Assembly: GCA_933207985.1 (NCBI GenBank)
Contig: OW240912.1
Location: 72,987,834-73,051,833 of the forward strand
Source of the DNA: Pelobates cultripes
Taxonomy: Eukaryota > Chordata > Amphibia > Anura > Pelobatidae
Direction: 5' to 3'
DNA length: 64,000 bases
Positions 22,374-34,170 of the stretch are shown here, one piece after another. Under the pieces are notes generated by a model, which searched no databases, was not told where the DNA came from, and saw nothing but the letters and a program-made list of their open reading frames with translations. Both the position numbers and the translations under genes were made by a program. Numbering within the stretch: the stretch's first letter is position 1; each line of letters opens with the position of its first letter.

Positions 22374-22532
22374 TCAAGTCCTGCTCAGATGACCAATCTG
22401 GTTGCATCGAAAACAACGGCGGGCATCTGACTCACTTGACATAGCCCCGGCTACGCTGGCAGTCGGCGGTGAAGTTCTCACTGCAGATCTTACAGGTGTA
22501 GCTTCTCTCCAGGTCGAAGTAACAGCTGACAT
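22374..22532 (-). pseudogene. gag C-terminus with zinc knuckle cut by a stop
   Basis: An open minus-strand frame ending RRCFRCNQIGHLSRT-stop. The Cys codons are at 22413-22415 and 22404-22406 and the His codon at 22389-22391, spaced as in a CCHC knuckle. The fourth zinc ligand position is occupied by TGA (22374-22376). The protease-like frame continues directly downstream. Confidence 0.6.
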
Positions 22533-22559
22533 AGTTTCAAGTCTCTATTCTAGAGAAAA

Positions 22560-23495
22560 AGTAGTTTAGGACTTCAAAGTAGAAGTATTACTTCTCTGAA
22601 AGTGACAATTCCTCATTCAATATCCCCGGTAAACTCTATTTCCTTATCTCCAGTTTCAATATTCCCCACTGTAAGCACTTATCCATATGTGTCCATGGTG
22701 ATGTCATCTCGCCATAGTACTCCAGATTCGTACATACACATTTGTAGCAGCCAGGTATGCAATGTGTATTAAAAATAAATAAGTCTGTTCTGAATTGCAA
22801 CAACAAAAAAAAAGAATTTGCTGACTATTACTTACAAGTTTATTTAATGGCAATACCCTGCTCTCATATGGGTCCACTGTCCAAATCTGATGGTGCTGCC
22901 TCCTTCCTTATTTGTGAATTGGAAATGTATTCATTTTTTTGCCACCACGCATTTCACTCAAATGAACAGTGGATTAAAAATAAGTTATATAGAAATCTGA
23001 CGTTTCCTTTTCAAGTACAACTTGAATTATTCTAAGATCACTGTTTAGATTCCATGTGTGGAACCGCAGTTTGTTTAGCATCGAGATACATGAAGTAAAC
23101 TGATCACCTCAAATAATTTTCAAACGTTATTTTCAACAAACTGATCTTATTTCGATATCATGTTATAGTAACTTTAGCTATAATTGAATCTCAGGATATA
23201 ACAGATTTTCTGTTGTATGCATTGCTTCCATATTTTATTACTTAAAGACAAAAATGTCCATGTTCTGAACAAAACACAACTTACAATTTGAGCTATATGT
23301 TTGTTCAACCATATTTTACCTCTTTCACATTATCGTATATCATTTTGTGAGTATTGCATTTTTCTGTGAATATCCTAATACTGAATTACTGGAAAAAATG
23401 CACATTTACATTTAGTGATGTTGACAAGCACAGCAATGCCTTACAAACATCAACACTGGTTGTGATGACGGAAGTTGCCAAAAATAGGGCAATAT
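22560..23495. other. intergenic, nothing recognised
   Basis: AT-rich DNA between the retroelement and the hAT-like block. The 92-residue + strand frame here has no recognisable domain and is judged to be chance. Confidence 0.6.
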
Positions 23496-24130
23496 CAGGG
23501 GCGGTGAAGTTTGGGGTACCCAGTTTAATATGATCAGAGGCATGCCAATAAGGGTTACTTTTATTAAAACACTGTTTTTGGTTGGCTAAACCTCTTAACC
23601 TCATAACGGCAAATCTGACCCTGTATGGTGGGAGTCATGACTATGGTTCTCACACAGCCATTATGGGTGCTGGGCAGCATGCATATAATATCTGTGTGTG
23701 AGCCACACGAAAAAGGGAGAAAAGTAGCAGTAGCCAAAAAACTTTGCACCAGAAGGGGGCCCTTGGTCTCCCATTGCCTGAGGGCCTTGTGAGTTCTCAG
23801 TCTGTCCCGATCCTTCCTCTTCTCTTGCTTTAGATCACAGTGAGGTAAGAGAGGAGAGACAAAATACAGTGTCACAGCTAATGTTTAAATTCATTGTCTA
23901 TAACATCCGTGATCACGATAGACATGACTCTATACACACACTGCTCCCAATACACACACACACACTGCTCCCCAATACACACATTGCACCCCACGCACAC
24001 ACTACTGCCCCCATTCGATGGGAGGGCACCATAACCACTACAGAGAGCTGTAATGGTTATTATGCCTGGATTGTTTCTTTAAATAATCTACCAGTGCCCC
24101 TCCCGAGATTAGGTTCTGGATCCGCCCCTG
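23496..24130. mobile_element. possible hAT-like remnant
   Basis: The left end CAGGGGCGG and right end CCGCCCCTG are perfect 9-base inverted ends of hAT type. No 8-base target duplication is visible (GGCAATAT against GATCGCCA). The interior holds a short MITE-like piece (ACCATAACCACTACAGAGAG near 24030) and CA repeats near 23935-24005. Confidence 0.4.
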
Positions 24131-24630
24131 GATCGCCAGTAGGGTGCCAAAGTGTCCCGCATTGCCGGGACAGTCTCGCATTTTGAGTCTGTCCTGGGTC
24201 CCAGGCACCCTCATTCCGGGACAATGTAGTGTCCCGGAATGAGCTAAGCTGCACCGCCACTGCAGTGGCAGATCCAGGAGGGTGGCAACAGGGCAGTTTC
24301 CCCTCCCAAGAAATGAGTGCATCTCCCTCAGGGGAACTAAATCATCAGGGGACCGGTCGGTCGGGTGCTGCAGCCCTTTGGCAGACTGGGTCCATTTAAT
24401 GTTGTATAGAGTTTTGGGAGGAAGTGACCGTTGCTTCCTCCCAGCATACAGACTGCGCAGGCTGATAGGACACTGAAGAAGCAACTGAGAGAGGAGGCGG
24501 CGGCAGGCGAGAAAGCTCTGCAGTTTCTCCTTCAGACTCCCATCATCATCATCAGCCAGCCCCAGGAATTAATCTCCCTGCAAACAAAAGGTATGGGAGC
24601 AGAGGATGGTTAACAATTGTAAATTGAATT
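24131..24630. other. GC-rich hairpin-bearing repeat DNA
   Basis: Contains a perfect 13-base hairpin (TCATTCCGGGACA at 24211-24223, loop ATGTAG) and a shorter one at GCCACTGCAGTGGC. It looks like repeat-derived DNA. No gene is recognised, and the overlapping short open frames are judged to be chance. Confidence 0.5.
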
Positions 24631-24639
24631 TTGTGTTTG

Positions 24640-24928
24640 CCCATGTGTATGTTTAGGTGTGAGTATGTGTGTGTCAGTGTGTATCTGTGAGTGTGTGTGT
24701 GGATCTATGTGTATGTGTTTAATAAACAGTTTGTATCATTGAACTCTCTGTTGTTGTGTTCTTCTTTTAAAACAAAAGATGTTAATTAGTTCGGACAACT
24801 GTATGAGTTGTTTTTTCTCAACTTAAACCTCAGTATTCAGGTTTAATTGCCGTGTTGGTACTTTGAGGGAAAAGGTTGGTTTGTATTGCGGCTTGGGCAC
24901 TCAGGCTCAAAAATGTTCGCCATCACTG
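24640..24928 (-). mobile_element. partial hAT-type element, same family as 32513-33629
   Basis: The end AATGTTCGCCATCACTG and the text before it (TTAAACCTCAGTATTCAGG, AATTGCCGTGTTGG, TTGTATTGCGG) are the reverse complement of the left part of the element at 32513. A GT-rich tract (about 24650-24720) lies where that element has its tandem repeat. The other end was not located. Confidence 0.7.
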
Positions 24929-26333
24929 GTATAGATACTCACTGGGAGTCAGAATATTGGTTTCTCTTGATATGATACTTGAGGTAAGTATATATCAATG
25001 GAGTCTCTGTAACACTAACAGTAGTAGTGATTAGGTATAATACATTTGACTACCTAAAACCAGGAGATTTGGGGAAAAGGGTAAAAAAAAAAAAAAAATG
25101 AAAAAAATAACATTTATTTGTAAAGGATAACTTGTGCCTTATGCTAAAAGGATATATATTTCACCCTGCATTTCTTCTTTCCTCTCCTGTTAATGGTTAA
25201 AAAGAGTCAAAAGGTAGCTTTGCAATTACACATCCAAAAAGGACTGGTTATAGCTAGAGACTCCTACAGACAGATAACCACTCACATAGCGTGAACAATT
25301 TAAAACTAAGCTACCCAATAAAACAAATGTCCAATTTTGAATACATTTTCCTTATTTTTTGGGGACTTGCTCATTTCCATTTTTCCTCTTTTAGTAGGGG
25401 TTCTTTGGAATTAGTTATTATTCTCCAATGCTCTGTGGGTTATGCCCTTGCAAGCTCCCCAGCTCCTCTATAAGGATCAATGTATACTTTATTTTTGCTA
25501 GGCAGTCTCCCCCAATCCGATCTGGTGAGGTGAGTATCATTGCAGGGGCCACAAGGATATTAGGATGTACTGCATGATCATTGTTGTTTAAAAATAAAGA
25601 CCATGTGATGTTGACTATAAAGTCCATATATGATAGTACAAAATGTAAACATTATATAAGTTTAAAATCTATTTATGTCCAGCTTATTGTAATGTTCTTA
25701 AACAATATAGTGGAACCCTAAGAGATTGTGCTTAACTTGTTTGGAGTTGGCCTATTACAGGGTGCACGTAAATATAAAATATAGAAATAAAATATTGTAA
25801 TCGGTAACAAAAACTTTATGTATACAGAATGATATGGTAATACACTCACATATGGTAGAGCCTATAAGTGACTGGCTCAAATCTTTGCACTGTTGTGTTT
25901 TTTTTGGAAGCACCACCACCTTTTCTTAATTATAGAGAACACAGAACACTGGAAAAAAAGATGATGCCAGATGCCAATATGGATGAATCAACCAAAAAAA
26001 ATTAATGAACTGCACTCAATCGGAAGAGCAAAACAATTTGGTGCAGCCAAACAATGGGTTAGCACAATCCACACACAATATTGTATCTGAGAAAGAGAAA
26101 AGGGTGATGGCACTCCAAATCAATGTATTCCAGCCAACAATGGGGTTTTGTCAAGTTTAACACACATCCTATTTGAGGGGGAAAATTAATTTTGAACAAT
26201 CCGTAATGGAAGAAGTCAAAAAGATTTTAGAATTAAATTAAAATCAAAAGAATTTAAAGGGGAAGAACAATGAGAACAAAAATAATTACAAAAAGACAAA
26301 GCCATAGTATTTAAACCAGCTGACTACCACCGT
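24929..26333. other. intergenic, no gene recognised
   Basis: AT-rich DNA with an A-run near 25085. It contains repeat-like text but no termini I can pair. No coding signal is seen. Confidence 0.55.
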
Positions 26334-29045
26334 GTGCAGCACATAAAACTGTTATCCGAGGCAAATTGATAGCCATAGTCTCACACGTAAAAAAACAACT
26401 ATGACTCCTTGACTGAACTCAAAAGATTAGAAGAATTACACAAGAAAACCCCCACCCAGACTCTATACATAACTTGAGGCCGTACGCAACACCCTACAAG
26501 ACTCAGCCAAAGCACTCATGTGGACCAGACAGAGATTCTACGAAAAGGGCAACAAGGCAGACACAATGCTAGCCCGTAGAATTAAGACACACTAGAAACC
26601 AAACAAATACACAAAATCCGCACCCTTGATGGACAGATTTGCTCCAAACCAGATGAAATTGGCAAAGCATTACAGAGCTACTTTGGAAATCTCTACAACC
26701 ACACACCCGACTCCCATGCAGACACCACACACAACTTGACAAAAAAAACTTCTTTCATGACCTTCACCTCCCAACCCTATCGACAGCTGCAAAATCAGCA
26801 CTGTAAGTGGAAGCAACTGATAAGGAAATTGGGACAGCCTTAGGCTCTCTCTAACCCAACAAATACCCAGGCCCTGTTGGCTTTACGGCCTTCTACTACA
26901 AAACATTCAGTGACCTCATAATCTCTAAACTGTCGAAAGTCCTCAACACACTCCTACAAGGAGAACTCTTACCACCAGACATGGTCAGCGCTAATGTATC
27001 CCAAAATTCGCAAGACACATGACTAACCCAGAGTTTTCAGACTGGTCCCGTTACTGAACATTGACCTGAAACTAATGTCCAAGTTAATGACAATGAGACT
27101 ATACCCGCATAAGTAAAACCTCATACACTCCGACCAGGTAGGATTCATACCTAATAGACAAGCATCAGACAATATCAGGCGCAATATAGATCTAATCTGG
27201 TATGCTAACAGGCGAAGTATACCTCTAACTGGGGTTTCCCTAGACGCTGGGAAGGCATTTGATCCTCTTCTGTGGCCTAATCTCTTAGAAACTCTAACTC
27301 ATTTCGGCCTTCCATCTAAATTCCTTAACTTCCTGAAAAGCAACATATACCACACCAATGGTCTATCTACTACTCCCTATTATCCCCACCCCTGTCCTTC
27401 CCCATCCTCAACGGTACGAGACAAGGATGTCCCCCTATCACCACTCCTATTCGCGCTCTCACTGGAACCCTTCCTAGAAACACTACGACTAAACCGACAG
27501 ATTGCGGGCCTGACTATCCGGGAAGAAGAATATAAGGTCTCCGCTTATGCTGACGACGTACTCCTGACGCTAACAACTCCCGAAACATCACTAGATGTCA
27601 GCCACACGTATTTCACAAATTTCAGGCTATCAACTCAACACCTTCAAATCTGAGCTACTTCCACTTAACCCCGCATCCCAAGACCTTATCTCACTATGCA
27701 CCGCAGTCCCACTCAAAATCTGCCGCACAGAACTTACATTACCTAGGCATCCGACTCAGACTCACAAACGACTTCCCCACCTTATACGCGGCAAACTACA
27801 CAACTCTCTTCTGCAAAGCCCATACAGACTTAAAACGATGGAAACCACTCGGCATCTCCTGGATAGGTAGGGTAACATCGATCAACATTAACCTACTCCC
27901 CCAATTCCTATATAGAATCCACGCCTTCCTGATCCCGTGCAAACCATCAGACAGACAAATCTCACTACCTTACATAAAAGTCTGGGAGCGAGACCTACGC
28001 CCCACGACGACCCTACTGACTGGGCCGACATATGGACCTCACTCACAAAATGCGTTACACACCAAGTGCAAGCCTACAAGCAGCAATGTAAAGAGCCAGC
28101 ACAAACTTATGCTGGAAACAATGTGGAGAAGTCGGCACCTTTCTAGGCTGGTGGACCCCAAATTACTACCTACATGGAACAGCATCACATCTCTCCTCAC
28201 CCGACTCCTAGAAAGACCTTTTTACCTAAAGACCCATGGGCACTACTGCTTTCAAAACCCTTAAACAATTTCACACACCATGAAAACAAACGTGTAGCTA
28301 AAATTGCACTGGCAACCCGAAGACCAATAGCAGAGCTGTGGGCTACCCCACACATCCCCACTACCAAATCATACACAAAAAAATACAAGATGCTATCCAG
28401 ATGGACAGACTCTCCTCACAAATATGAGATGCCCCTACATCATTCCACAAAACATGGAACCTGTGGATTGAGGGAGACATTGCACTACCATGGTAATGCT
28501 TGATACCAAACCTAGAATTTGGGGATGACTCAAATCAAATCCCGAGGACCTGGACGGACCCAGTGAATACCATACTCCCCCACTCTTTGTCCACCATCAT
28601 CCACCACCATGCAAGTGGAAAATACTCTATTACATTAACAGACCCTACCATACCAAACCTCACCAGGTATACTCACAACAACTTAAACATACCTACAAAC
28701 GCCCACAAGGCTGACCATTAGCCCAGCGCTGAGCTCATGACCCGGGCCAGGTTACCAGCCCACAAAGGAGCCCTGACTCATGAGACCCATCCCTCGTGAA
28801 CTGAGGGACAAAGCACTGAACCTCCCATCTCAAAACAGGTGATGGTTACACTATGGACTAGGGTCATCACACCACAACTATACTATTGTCAAAACCATAC
28901 TACATAATTATCGATGGTAATGTAACCTTTTCGTATTGTCCTTTAAATTTTTGTTGTACTTGTTTACATTGATGCTTCTGTTAAGCAAATGTATTCGATG
29001 TTATCGAAAATGGAAAAATTAAAAATAAAGATTTTTTTTTTTTAA
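26334..29045 (+). pseudogene. decayed L1-like LINE (reverse transcriptase region to 3' end)
   Basis: Reading across frames gives KRLEELHKKTPTQ, then an RT-like stretch: QVGFIPNRQASDNIR (near 27135), GVSLDAGKAFD (near 27230) and the catalytic AYADDVLL at 27543-27566. C-terminal text typical of L1 (FTHHENKRVAKIA) is at 28174-28503. The element ends near AATAAAG and a T/A tail at about 29020-29045. Many stops and frameshifts are present; it is 5' truncated and inactive. The L1/Tx1 group is inferred from motif style. Confidence 0.75.
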
Positions 29046-29309
29046 ATCGAGCACTTATTTTGAAACTGTGGATTTAAGTAGCTATATCCAATTATCTACC
29101 TGCCATTTCCCCCACTGGTTAATGGTTATCCCAATATCAGAGTTGCTTCAAGTTAGAAGAAACTGCAGAGACTTAGAGACATTAATTGACCAGGCACCTA
29201 TGATTACAAAGCATTTAGAGAAAAAATTATATACTAAATCAATTTTAGAAATGTTACCATTCAGTTTACAGACAGATACACTGTTAAAATCTAAAAGACA
29301 AAGATGATT

Positions 29310-30065
29310 TTCAAACAATGGGGGGGGCTGGGGGGGATATCCCGGTCCACAATACACTGCCTGCAGAGCGGATAGACCCTGGCAGACCACGCATTGCAAC
29401 CACTGAGTGCAATCCCACACACAAGATGGCGGACGCACTTCCCTGTCACAGCCAAACCAAGCGATCAAGTACTCATTGCAAACCGGTGTCCCTGGAGAGC
29501 TTCATGACAAAGCTCAATGCTGTCTTTGAGGCCGCCTTCTGGGCGAAGTTGGCAGCAATCTTCCGGCTGGACCACCGAGTGGAGGATCAGAGGTTGCGAA
29601 GCACAAGATGGTGGCGGATCACACTGCAGCATTCAACAGTGCCTTGCACCCGCCACAAGCAGCAGCTGCCTTCCTGGGCTAGAGGTCACCAAGGGACTAG
29701 CTCCCTGGCATCAACCACACAAGCAAAGCAATCCATGCATACAGCGATGCAAGACCTTAATCCAGCTCTGCTCTCCCTTTGTAGGGAAGGACTTGGACTT
29801 TGCAAGTTCCCAAGTCAGTGGCTCAGAGATGCAGACCTCAGCAAGGGCCTGGGGCTATGGGGCTGCCTCACCTCACCCTCACTCAAGCATCTCGACCACA
29901 GCTACTCAGTACTTCCCGAACTCGAGAATCGGCTGAGCCAGGACTCACTCCAACACACAATGCTGGCCTCACATGCCTCCTGGACGCCAGATTTGCAATC
30001 GCACCAACTGCAGAATGAAACTCACCTACGATTGCAAACACTCATTACTAAGCTCTGTTAAATGT
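29310..30065 (+). other. unassigned 247-residue open frame, possibly LINE 5' region
   Basis: A long + strand frame from 29318 to 30061 rich in Ser, Gln, Leu and His. It follows a G-run and contains AAGATGGCGG and AAGATGGTGG, which are common near the 5' ends of vertebrate LINEs. KLNAVFEAAFWAKLAAIFRL could be a short helix. There is no recognised domain and no splice signal worth noting. It is more likely repeat-derived than a host gene. Confidence 0.35.
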
Positions 30066-30398
30066 TAACCCTGTTACGCGTGGCACTGTGTTGACCCACT
30101 CGGGGCAGTGGCAGTGGCAGTCCCTACTACACAAAGCTGGCACTCTGAGTTCCCTTCTCTGGGCAGAGATCCAACCTGTTAGTGTACCATGTCTAATAGT
30201 TGACTAATCTTGCATTTTAATCTTGTTTGTTTCATTTCATTTATACCTATCTCAATACAGTCCTGTCTGAAAGTTATGCCATAATGGAAGCATAGATTGC
30301 TCTCCTATACTCAGACGACTGTATACCACAAACTTAGCTTGTTTAACTCCTTCTTTATAAAATATAAAACTGTGCATGTGTTCTCAAATACCCCAATG

Positions 30399-32453
30399 TT
30401 AACCCCTTAAGGACACAGTTTCAAAAGCTTGTCTTGCACTTAATGAGGCAAACAATTTTTGCATTTTTTGTTGTTTGCGTTCAACCGCAATTAGCATTTT
30501 ACTAATTTATTGCACCAATACATATTATATACGTTTTTTAAAAGAACAGAAAGGGCTTTAATTTGATGTAACAGATATATACTTATTTCTTATAAAAAAA
30601 AAAAAAAAATACAACAATACTGTGCGCATAATTAGTGCAAGTTAAGGAAAGTAATTAAAAATAAATTAATTTAGTTGTTCTGATTTACAGAATATATAAT
30701 GTGTCTGGGATTTTAAGGTTTTTTTTGGTAGTTACAGGTCACAAAAGGCATAAAATAAACTTTTAATGTGAAGCGATTTTAGAATTTGGTATGTTTGTCT
30801 TGTAAGCTTAATAGCCATAAAAGAAAACAAAATGCCACACAAAAGTATATATTTATATAAAGTAGACATCACAGGCTATTGTCCTACAGGTGTTTTGACA
30901 CTTTCTACATAGCCATTTCACCACCAACCTCTGCTAAATATTGGAGTAAAATTGTGGGGGGGTTTTGTTTTTTGACACACACACTTATAACAAAGAACTT
31001 CTCAATTGTATTTCGTAAGTTGGTGTGTGCTATTCCTGTACAAAACTTTATTTTGTGTTACGCTACATCTGCTGAGTACAATGATACCCCCATTGTATGT
31101 CTTTGGCACTGTTTTGTGAAACTATAGTACCATGTAGGAGACCTGTCCTTTTCAGTATTTACAGTAGAATTTTGAGAGATGGATTTAATGAGCCGTAGCT
31201 TCCATTTGGGGTATTATAGCAGTTTGACTGTTCAAAAAACCCAAAGGCCTACCATTTGTAAAAGTTGACCCTCCAGGGTATCTCATATGGTGCATATTGT
31301 GCCTCAACATGCCCCCATTTGTTCACCAGTATATGCCAAAGTATGTGGTAAAAAATGTTTTTGGTGCTTTGTAATTATCCCCATTAGCATTGTCAGTGCC
31401 CAGAAGTGTTTCAGTTCTGGCACACTGGTTGGGTTACAGCTCTCTTTCCTGGCGATAAGAGACTCTTAATTGCGTGCAAGATACTGCTCAGCGTACAGAT
31501 TAGTCTGGGTGACTATCTCCCCAAAAATCTCATCCCCCAAGAACAGCTGCATACAATCCAGCACATTATAGTCAGACAAGTCAGCCTGTATGCCAGGTTG
31601 GCAGTGAACTCTGGGATGTCTGGTGAAAAATTATTAGGGGGTACCCAGTCATCTGTGCCATGTTCAGCATTAGGGTAATCAGCGATTTCTCCTGATGATC
31701 CTGCAGTATCTGGCACATAGTCCCTGTCCCCTGCGTCACTCTCTCAGGCAGTGTCGGTTGCCTCTGAGTTGGCCGCTTACAGGGCATAAGCCTCCTCTGC
31801 GCTATACTTCCTAAATATTGTGTACTAAGGTAATAAACTTTAACTAAATAAAAAAAACTTAAATTTTTGTAAAACTTTTTTTTCTTTTCACCCCTAACTA
31901 GCTTATCATTAAATTCCACCCACCTAACTAACTAAATCACAAATTAATAAAATGAAATACTAAAATTTAACCCCTTAGGGTTACTAAAAAAAATAAAATT
32001 TAACCCTTCAGGGTAAAAAAACAACTAGATCACAGTCAAGTACTGTGATTGGTATATTGATCACTGCTGGCAGTGATCAATCAGCAGGGAAAGGGTTAAT
32101 TTTTTTAAAAGAAGGGTAAAGGGGATTTGGAACATTATCTCACACAATTTATTCACTTCTGGGACACAAAATAACAACGATCTGTCTCTCTCAACTTCAA
32201 AAACCCACAAGAGGTGGAGGGAGGCGGATCTAATATGCCAGCAGCATTGTGACCGCTGTGACTGGCACACGTTTAAAATCCTGGCACCTGGGCTGGGACA
32301 TCGTGATTTGCTGTTGCTGGTCTGCCCCTGACTAGGAGGCACCCAGCAACAGCATTAACCCCGTGATCGCCGGCACCGTGGTGATCTGGGGTTAATTATA
32401 ACGCATGAGTGCTTCCCCAGCATGACGGACCCGGTCCGTCATAAAGGGGTTAA
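30399..32453 (-). mobile_element. piggyBac-like element, internally decayed
   Basis: Bounded by TTAA on both sides. Inverted ends are CCCCTTAAGGAC (left) and CCCCTTTATGACGGAC (right, read inward). A - strand remnant of a piggyBac transposase N-terminus lies inside (31440-31815). The rest is AT-rich and non-coding. The TTAA target, CC-starting ends and transposase remnant together support the family. Confidence 0.8.
31440..31815 (-). pseudogene. piggyBac transposase N-terminal remnant
   Basis: Read on the - strand: KYSAEEAYAL then a stop, ANSEATDTA then a stop, ESDAGDRDYVPDTAGSS, then DDWVPPNNFSPDIPEFT. A one-base frame change gives ADLSDYNVLDCMQLFLGDEI and LYAEQYLARN, followed by a stop. The acidic SAEEA start, NF-P-IPEFT and LYAEQYL are typical of piggyBac transposases. 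The DDD catalytic core is absent, so no activity is possible. Confidence 0.8.
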
Positions 32454-32512
32454 AGTGTGATAATATGCCTGAGGATTGCCGTTGGGGTACCTCAAGCTTG
32501 TTTGTTATATAA
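32454..32512. other. spacer between two transposons
   Basis: Unique DNA, ending in the left copy of the 8-base duplication TTATATAA at 32505-32512. Confidence 0.7.
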
Positions 32513-32774
32513 CAGTGATGACGAACCTTTTTGAGCCCGAGTGTCCAAACCGCAATACATGCCAACTTTTTTTTCCTTAAAGTGCCAACACGGCAATTAA
32601 ACCTCAATACTGAGGTTTAAGTTTAGAAAAAACAACTCGTACTGTTTTCCGAACTAATTAACAACTTTTGTTTTAAAAGAACACAACAACAGAGAGGTCA
32701 ATGATTCAAATTTTAAATAATGATAAAAATAGAAAAAATTAAGCTTATATTTATTAGTATCTCCAACAAATGCA

Positions 32775-33057
32775 ATACATACACACACAGACTGCTGAAT
32801 ACATACACACAGTCTGCTGAATACACATACAGAGACTGATGAATACACACACACACACACAGTCTGCTGAATACACATACAGACAGACTGCTGAGTACAC
32901 ACACACAGACTGCTGAATACACACAGACACAGTGTGCTGAATACACAAACTGCTGAGTACACACACACACAGACTGCTGAATACCCACACACACACATAC
33001 ACACACTGCTGAATACATGCACACACACAAACTGCTGAATACACACACATACTGCAT
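32775..33057. repeat. minisatellite inside hAT-type element
   Basis: About ten variable units built on CTGCTGAATACACACACACA with lengths of roughly 25-35 bases. The Cys/Val-rich open frames over it are artefacts of the repeat. Confidence 0.9.
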
Positions 33058-33059
33058 TG

Positions 33060-33240
33060 AGGGGTGTAGTGTATGTGTTTGTGTGTGAGGGGTGCTGTGT
33101 GTGTGAGGGGTGCTGTGTTGGGGGGTAGGGGTACACTGTGTGGGAGGGTAGGGGTGCTGTGTGTGGAGGGGTAGGGGTGCTGTGGGGGGGTAGGGGTGCT
33201 GTGTGTATGGGGCTGGGATAAAGGTGTTTTAAAAAATATA
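33060..33240. repeat. GT/G-rich tandem repeat inside hAT-type element
   Basis: Units around GGGGTAGGGGTGCTGTGTGT, then AT repeats near 33236-33250. Confidence 0.85.
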
Positions 33241-33342
33241 TATATATATGCTAAATCAGTATCCCCACCCTCCCTCTTGCTTACCTTTAATGAAGGAGGG
33301 GTGGATACATCCATCCCTGGTGGTCCGGTGCTGGCAACCACT

Positions 33343-33523
33343 GCTTCCGTGTCGGGAGGCAGGGGGAGGGATCTGTGAAGCAGCTCCCCTGTCCTCCCAC
33401 GCAATGCTGTGTGGAGCGTTGCCATGGTAACGCGCGACAACACTCCACACAGCTTGCTCGTGGGAGGACAGGGGAGCTGCTTCACAGATCCCACCCCCTG
33501 CCTCCCGACACGGAAGCAGAGTA
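33343..33523. repeat. long inverted repeat inside hAT-type element
   Basis: Left arm CTTCCGTGTCGGGAGGCAGG onward to about 33420. Right arm from about 33438 ends CTGCCTCCCGACACGGAAG. The arms share about 80 bases with few mismatches, around a centre near GCCATGGTAAC. Confidence 0.85.
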
Positions 33524-33637
33524 GGCGCCTGCCGTTTTGGGCAGGCAGGTGCCTAATCTGCATTGATGGCGAACCTATGGCTGCGTGCCCACAGAAAGGG
33601 CCCAGCGTGCCACAGGTTCGCCATCACTGTTATATAA

Positions 33638-34170
33638 GAATGCACTGCAAAAATACAAAATAAAAATAAAAAGGAAGAAAGAAATTAGGTCAAACGAAAA
33701 TTAAGTGGATTTTACATTTAAGCACCCTACAGCCTTTTGGACTTAATGTTGATTGGGAAATATATTATTAATAATTTTTATATGGCTCTTTATGCAAAGT
33801 TTTTACAATTTTATGTATTGTTTTTTTTGTCTTTTTTTACTGTTCCCTCTTTTAAAAATAAACATTTTTTTTATATGTATTGATTGCCACTTATGTATGT
33901 GATACTTTTAGTATTTTTGTAGTAAGTTCTTTATCCAATTATTTATATATATATTTAATTAGTTAATACAATCTGCACACCAGTCAAGCCATAAGACTTT
34001 TTTTTCTCACAGAAATCCTTTGCGGTAGTAACATCACTGCAAATTTGTGATTTCTGTGGGAAAAACAAGTCTTATGGCTGGACTGGTGTGCAGACTTCAG
34101 GTGAAAGGGGTTTTCAATCACAATTTTTTTTCCCCCACCATAACCTTTTTGATTTTTGCTTCCCTGTATA
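33638..34170. other. intergenic, AT-rich, with an inverted repeat
   Basis: AT-rich DNA with no gene. Around 33970-34100, CTGCACACCAGTCAAGCCAT is mirrored by ATGGCTGGACTGGTGTGCAG, with TAAGACTTTTTTT/AAACAAGTCTT next to it. This suggests a small fold-back MITE. Confidence 0.55.

Larger units (their letters stand above)
20071..22450 (-). mobile_element. decayed Ty3/Gypsy-like LTR retrotransposon
   Basis: Read on the - strand: a gag zinc-knuckle remnant, a protease-like segment, a linker, an integrase-like fragment, an RNase H end, polypurine tract and 3' LTR. No reverse transcriptase core and no 5' LTR were found, and the frame is broken. The integrase-like piece precedes the RNase H piece, the reverse of the normal order. 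This is a non-functional endogenous copy. Confidence 0.75.
32513..33629. mobile_element. complete non-autonomous hAT-type element
   Basis: The ends CAGTGATGACGAACCT and AGGTTCGCCATCACTG form an inverted pair. An identical 8-base duplication TTATATAA lies outside each end (32505-32512 and 33630-33637), as expected for hAT insertion. Inside, in order: an AT-rich arm, a CTGAATACACACACA minisatellite, a GT/G-rich tract and a long GC-rich inverted repeat. There is no transposase, so it was mobilised in trans. Confidence 0.9.

Noticed and set aside
32654..33563. Cys/Val-rich minus-strand open frames up to 269 residues
   Set aside because: They are translations of a CA/GT minisatellite inside a hAT-type element. 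All three frames stay open only because the repeat lacks stops.
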